A stretch of DNA of 5,349 nt from Treponema sp. (GTDB lineage Bacteria; Spirochaetota; Spirochaetia; Treponematales; UBA12059). This document shows, piece by piece, positions 5,311 to 5,349 of the stretch. Every line of letters begins with the position of its first letter. Position 1 is the first letter of the stretch. The translations under genes were made by a program, and so were the position numbers. A model generated the notes under the pieces. That model worked only from the letters and a program-made list of their open reading frames with translations. It was not told the DNA's origin and did no database searches. The DNA is taken from NCBI GenBank assembly GCA_012517645.1, contig JAAYUR010000417.1, forward strand, positions 1-5,349. Reading direction: 5' to 3'.

Positions 5311-5349
5311 ATGGCTAGACGCTGCGATATCTGCGGAAAGGGCACCATC
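5311..5349 (+). CDS. rpmB: Ribosomal protein L28, N-terminal fragment (cut by window edge)
   Basis: Only the first 13 codons are present, reading MARRCDICGKGTI. This matches the start of bacterial L28 (bL28) in its cysteine-containing form, where CxxC (Cys5, Cys8) is half of a zinc site. The remaining cysteines would lie beyond the edge. L28 is a structural protein of the large ribosomal subunit. The start has GGAGAAG (5298-5304) six bases upstream and its own promoter. Confidence 0.85.
   Translation, partial: MARRCDICGKGTI

Overview
This is a compact, GC-rich bacterial chromosomal window (roughly two thirds G+C by eye). It carries six protein genes and one ribosomal-protein gene cut by the right edge. 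The Ffh protein has wording (RFVNSTIEEAKGEKVLRSV; SKFDSDARGG in place of the usual TKLDGDARGG) that I associate with spirochaete Ffh. That suggests a high-GC spirochaete or relative, but it rests on memory and no search was run. Nothing looks phage-, transposon- or plasmid-derived.

Left block, 1-2060 (+): a heptanucleotide tandem repeat, then three tightly overlapping lipoate genes. These are lipA (lipoyl synthase), a small gene for the separate C-terminal/accessory domain of lipoate-protein ligase (lplB), and the catalytic ligase domain (lplA). The overlaps of 4 and 20 bases indicate one translationally coupled operon. Together they would attach octanoate or lipoate to carrier proteins (LplAB) and insert the two sulfurs (LipA). 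The ligase is split in two and lacks the cysteine expected of a LipM-type octanoyltransferase.

Middle block, 2057-3623: a minus-strand lipoprotein lytic transglycosylase, whose stop codon interlocks with the lplA stop at a CTAG tetramer. A 259-base divergent intergenic region follows. It holds a good sigma70-type promoter for the transglycosylase and a leader with four successive perfect inverted repeats. Next is a plus-strand HD-superfamily predicted hydrolase.

Right block, 3624-5349 (+): a 177-base intergenic region with two dyads, then ffh (SRP54 GTPase). After ffh come two adjacent hairpins, the second a 12-bp perfect stem with a GCAA loop and probably the ffh terminator. A strong-looking promoter and the first 13 codons of rpmB (ribosomal protein L28) follow. 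The frequent ffh-rpsP-rimM-trmD order is not present here.

No exotic new system is evident. The most interesting items are the LipA plus split LplB/LplA operon, the structured leader of the transglycosylase, and the heptad repeats upstream of lipA.
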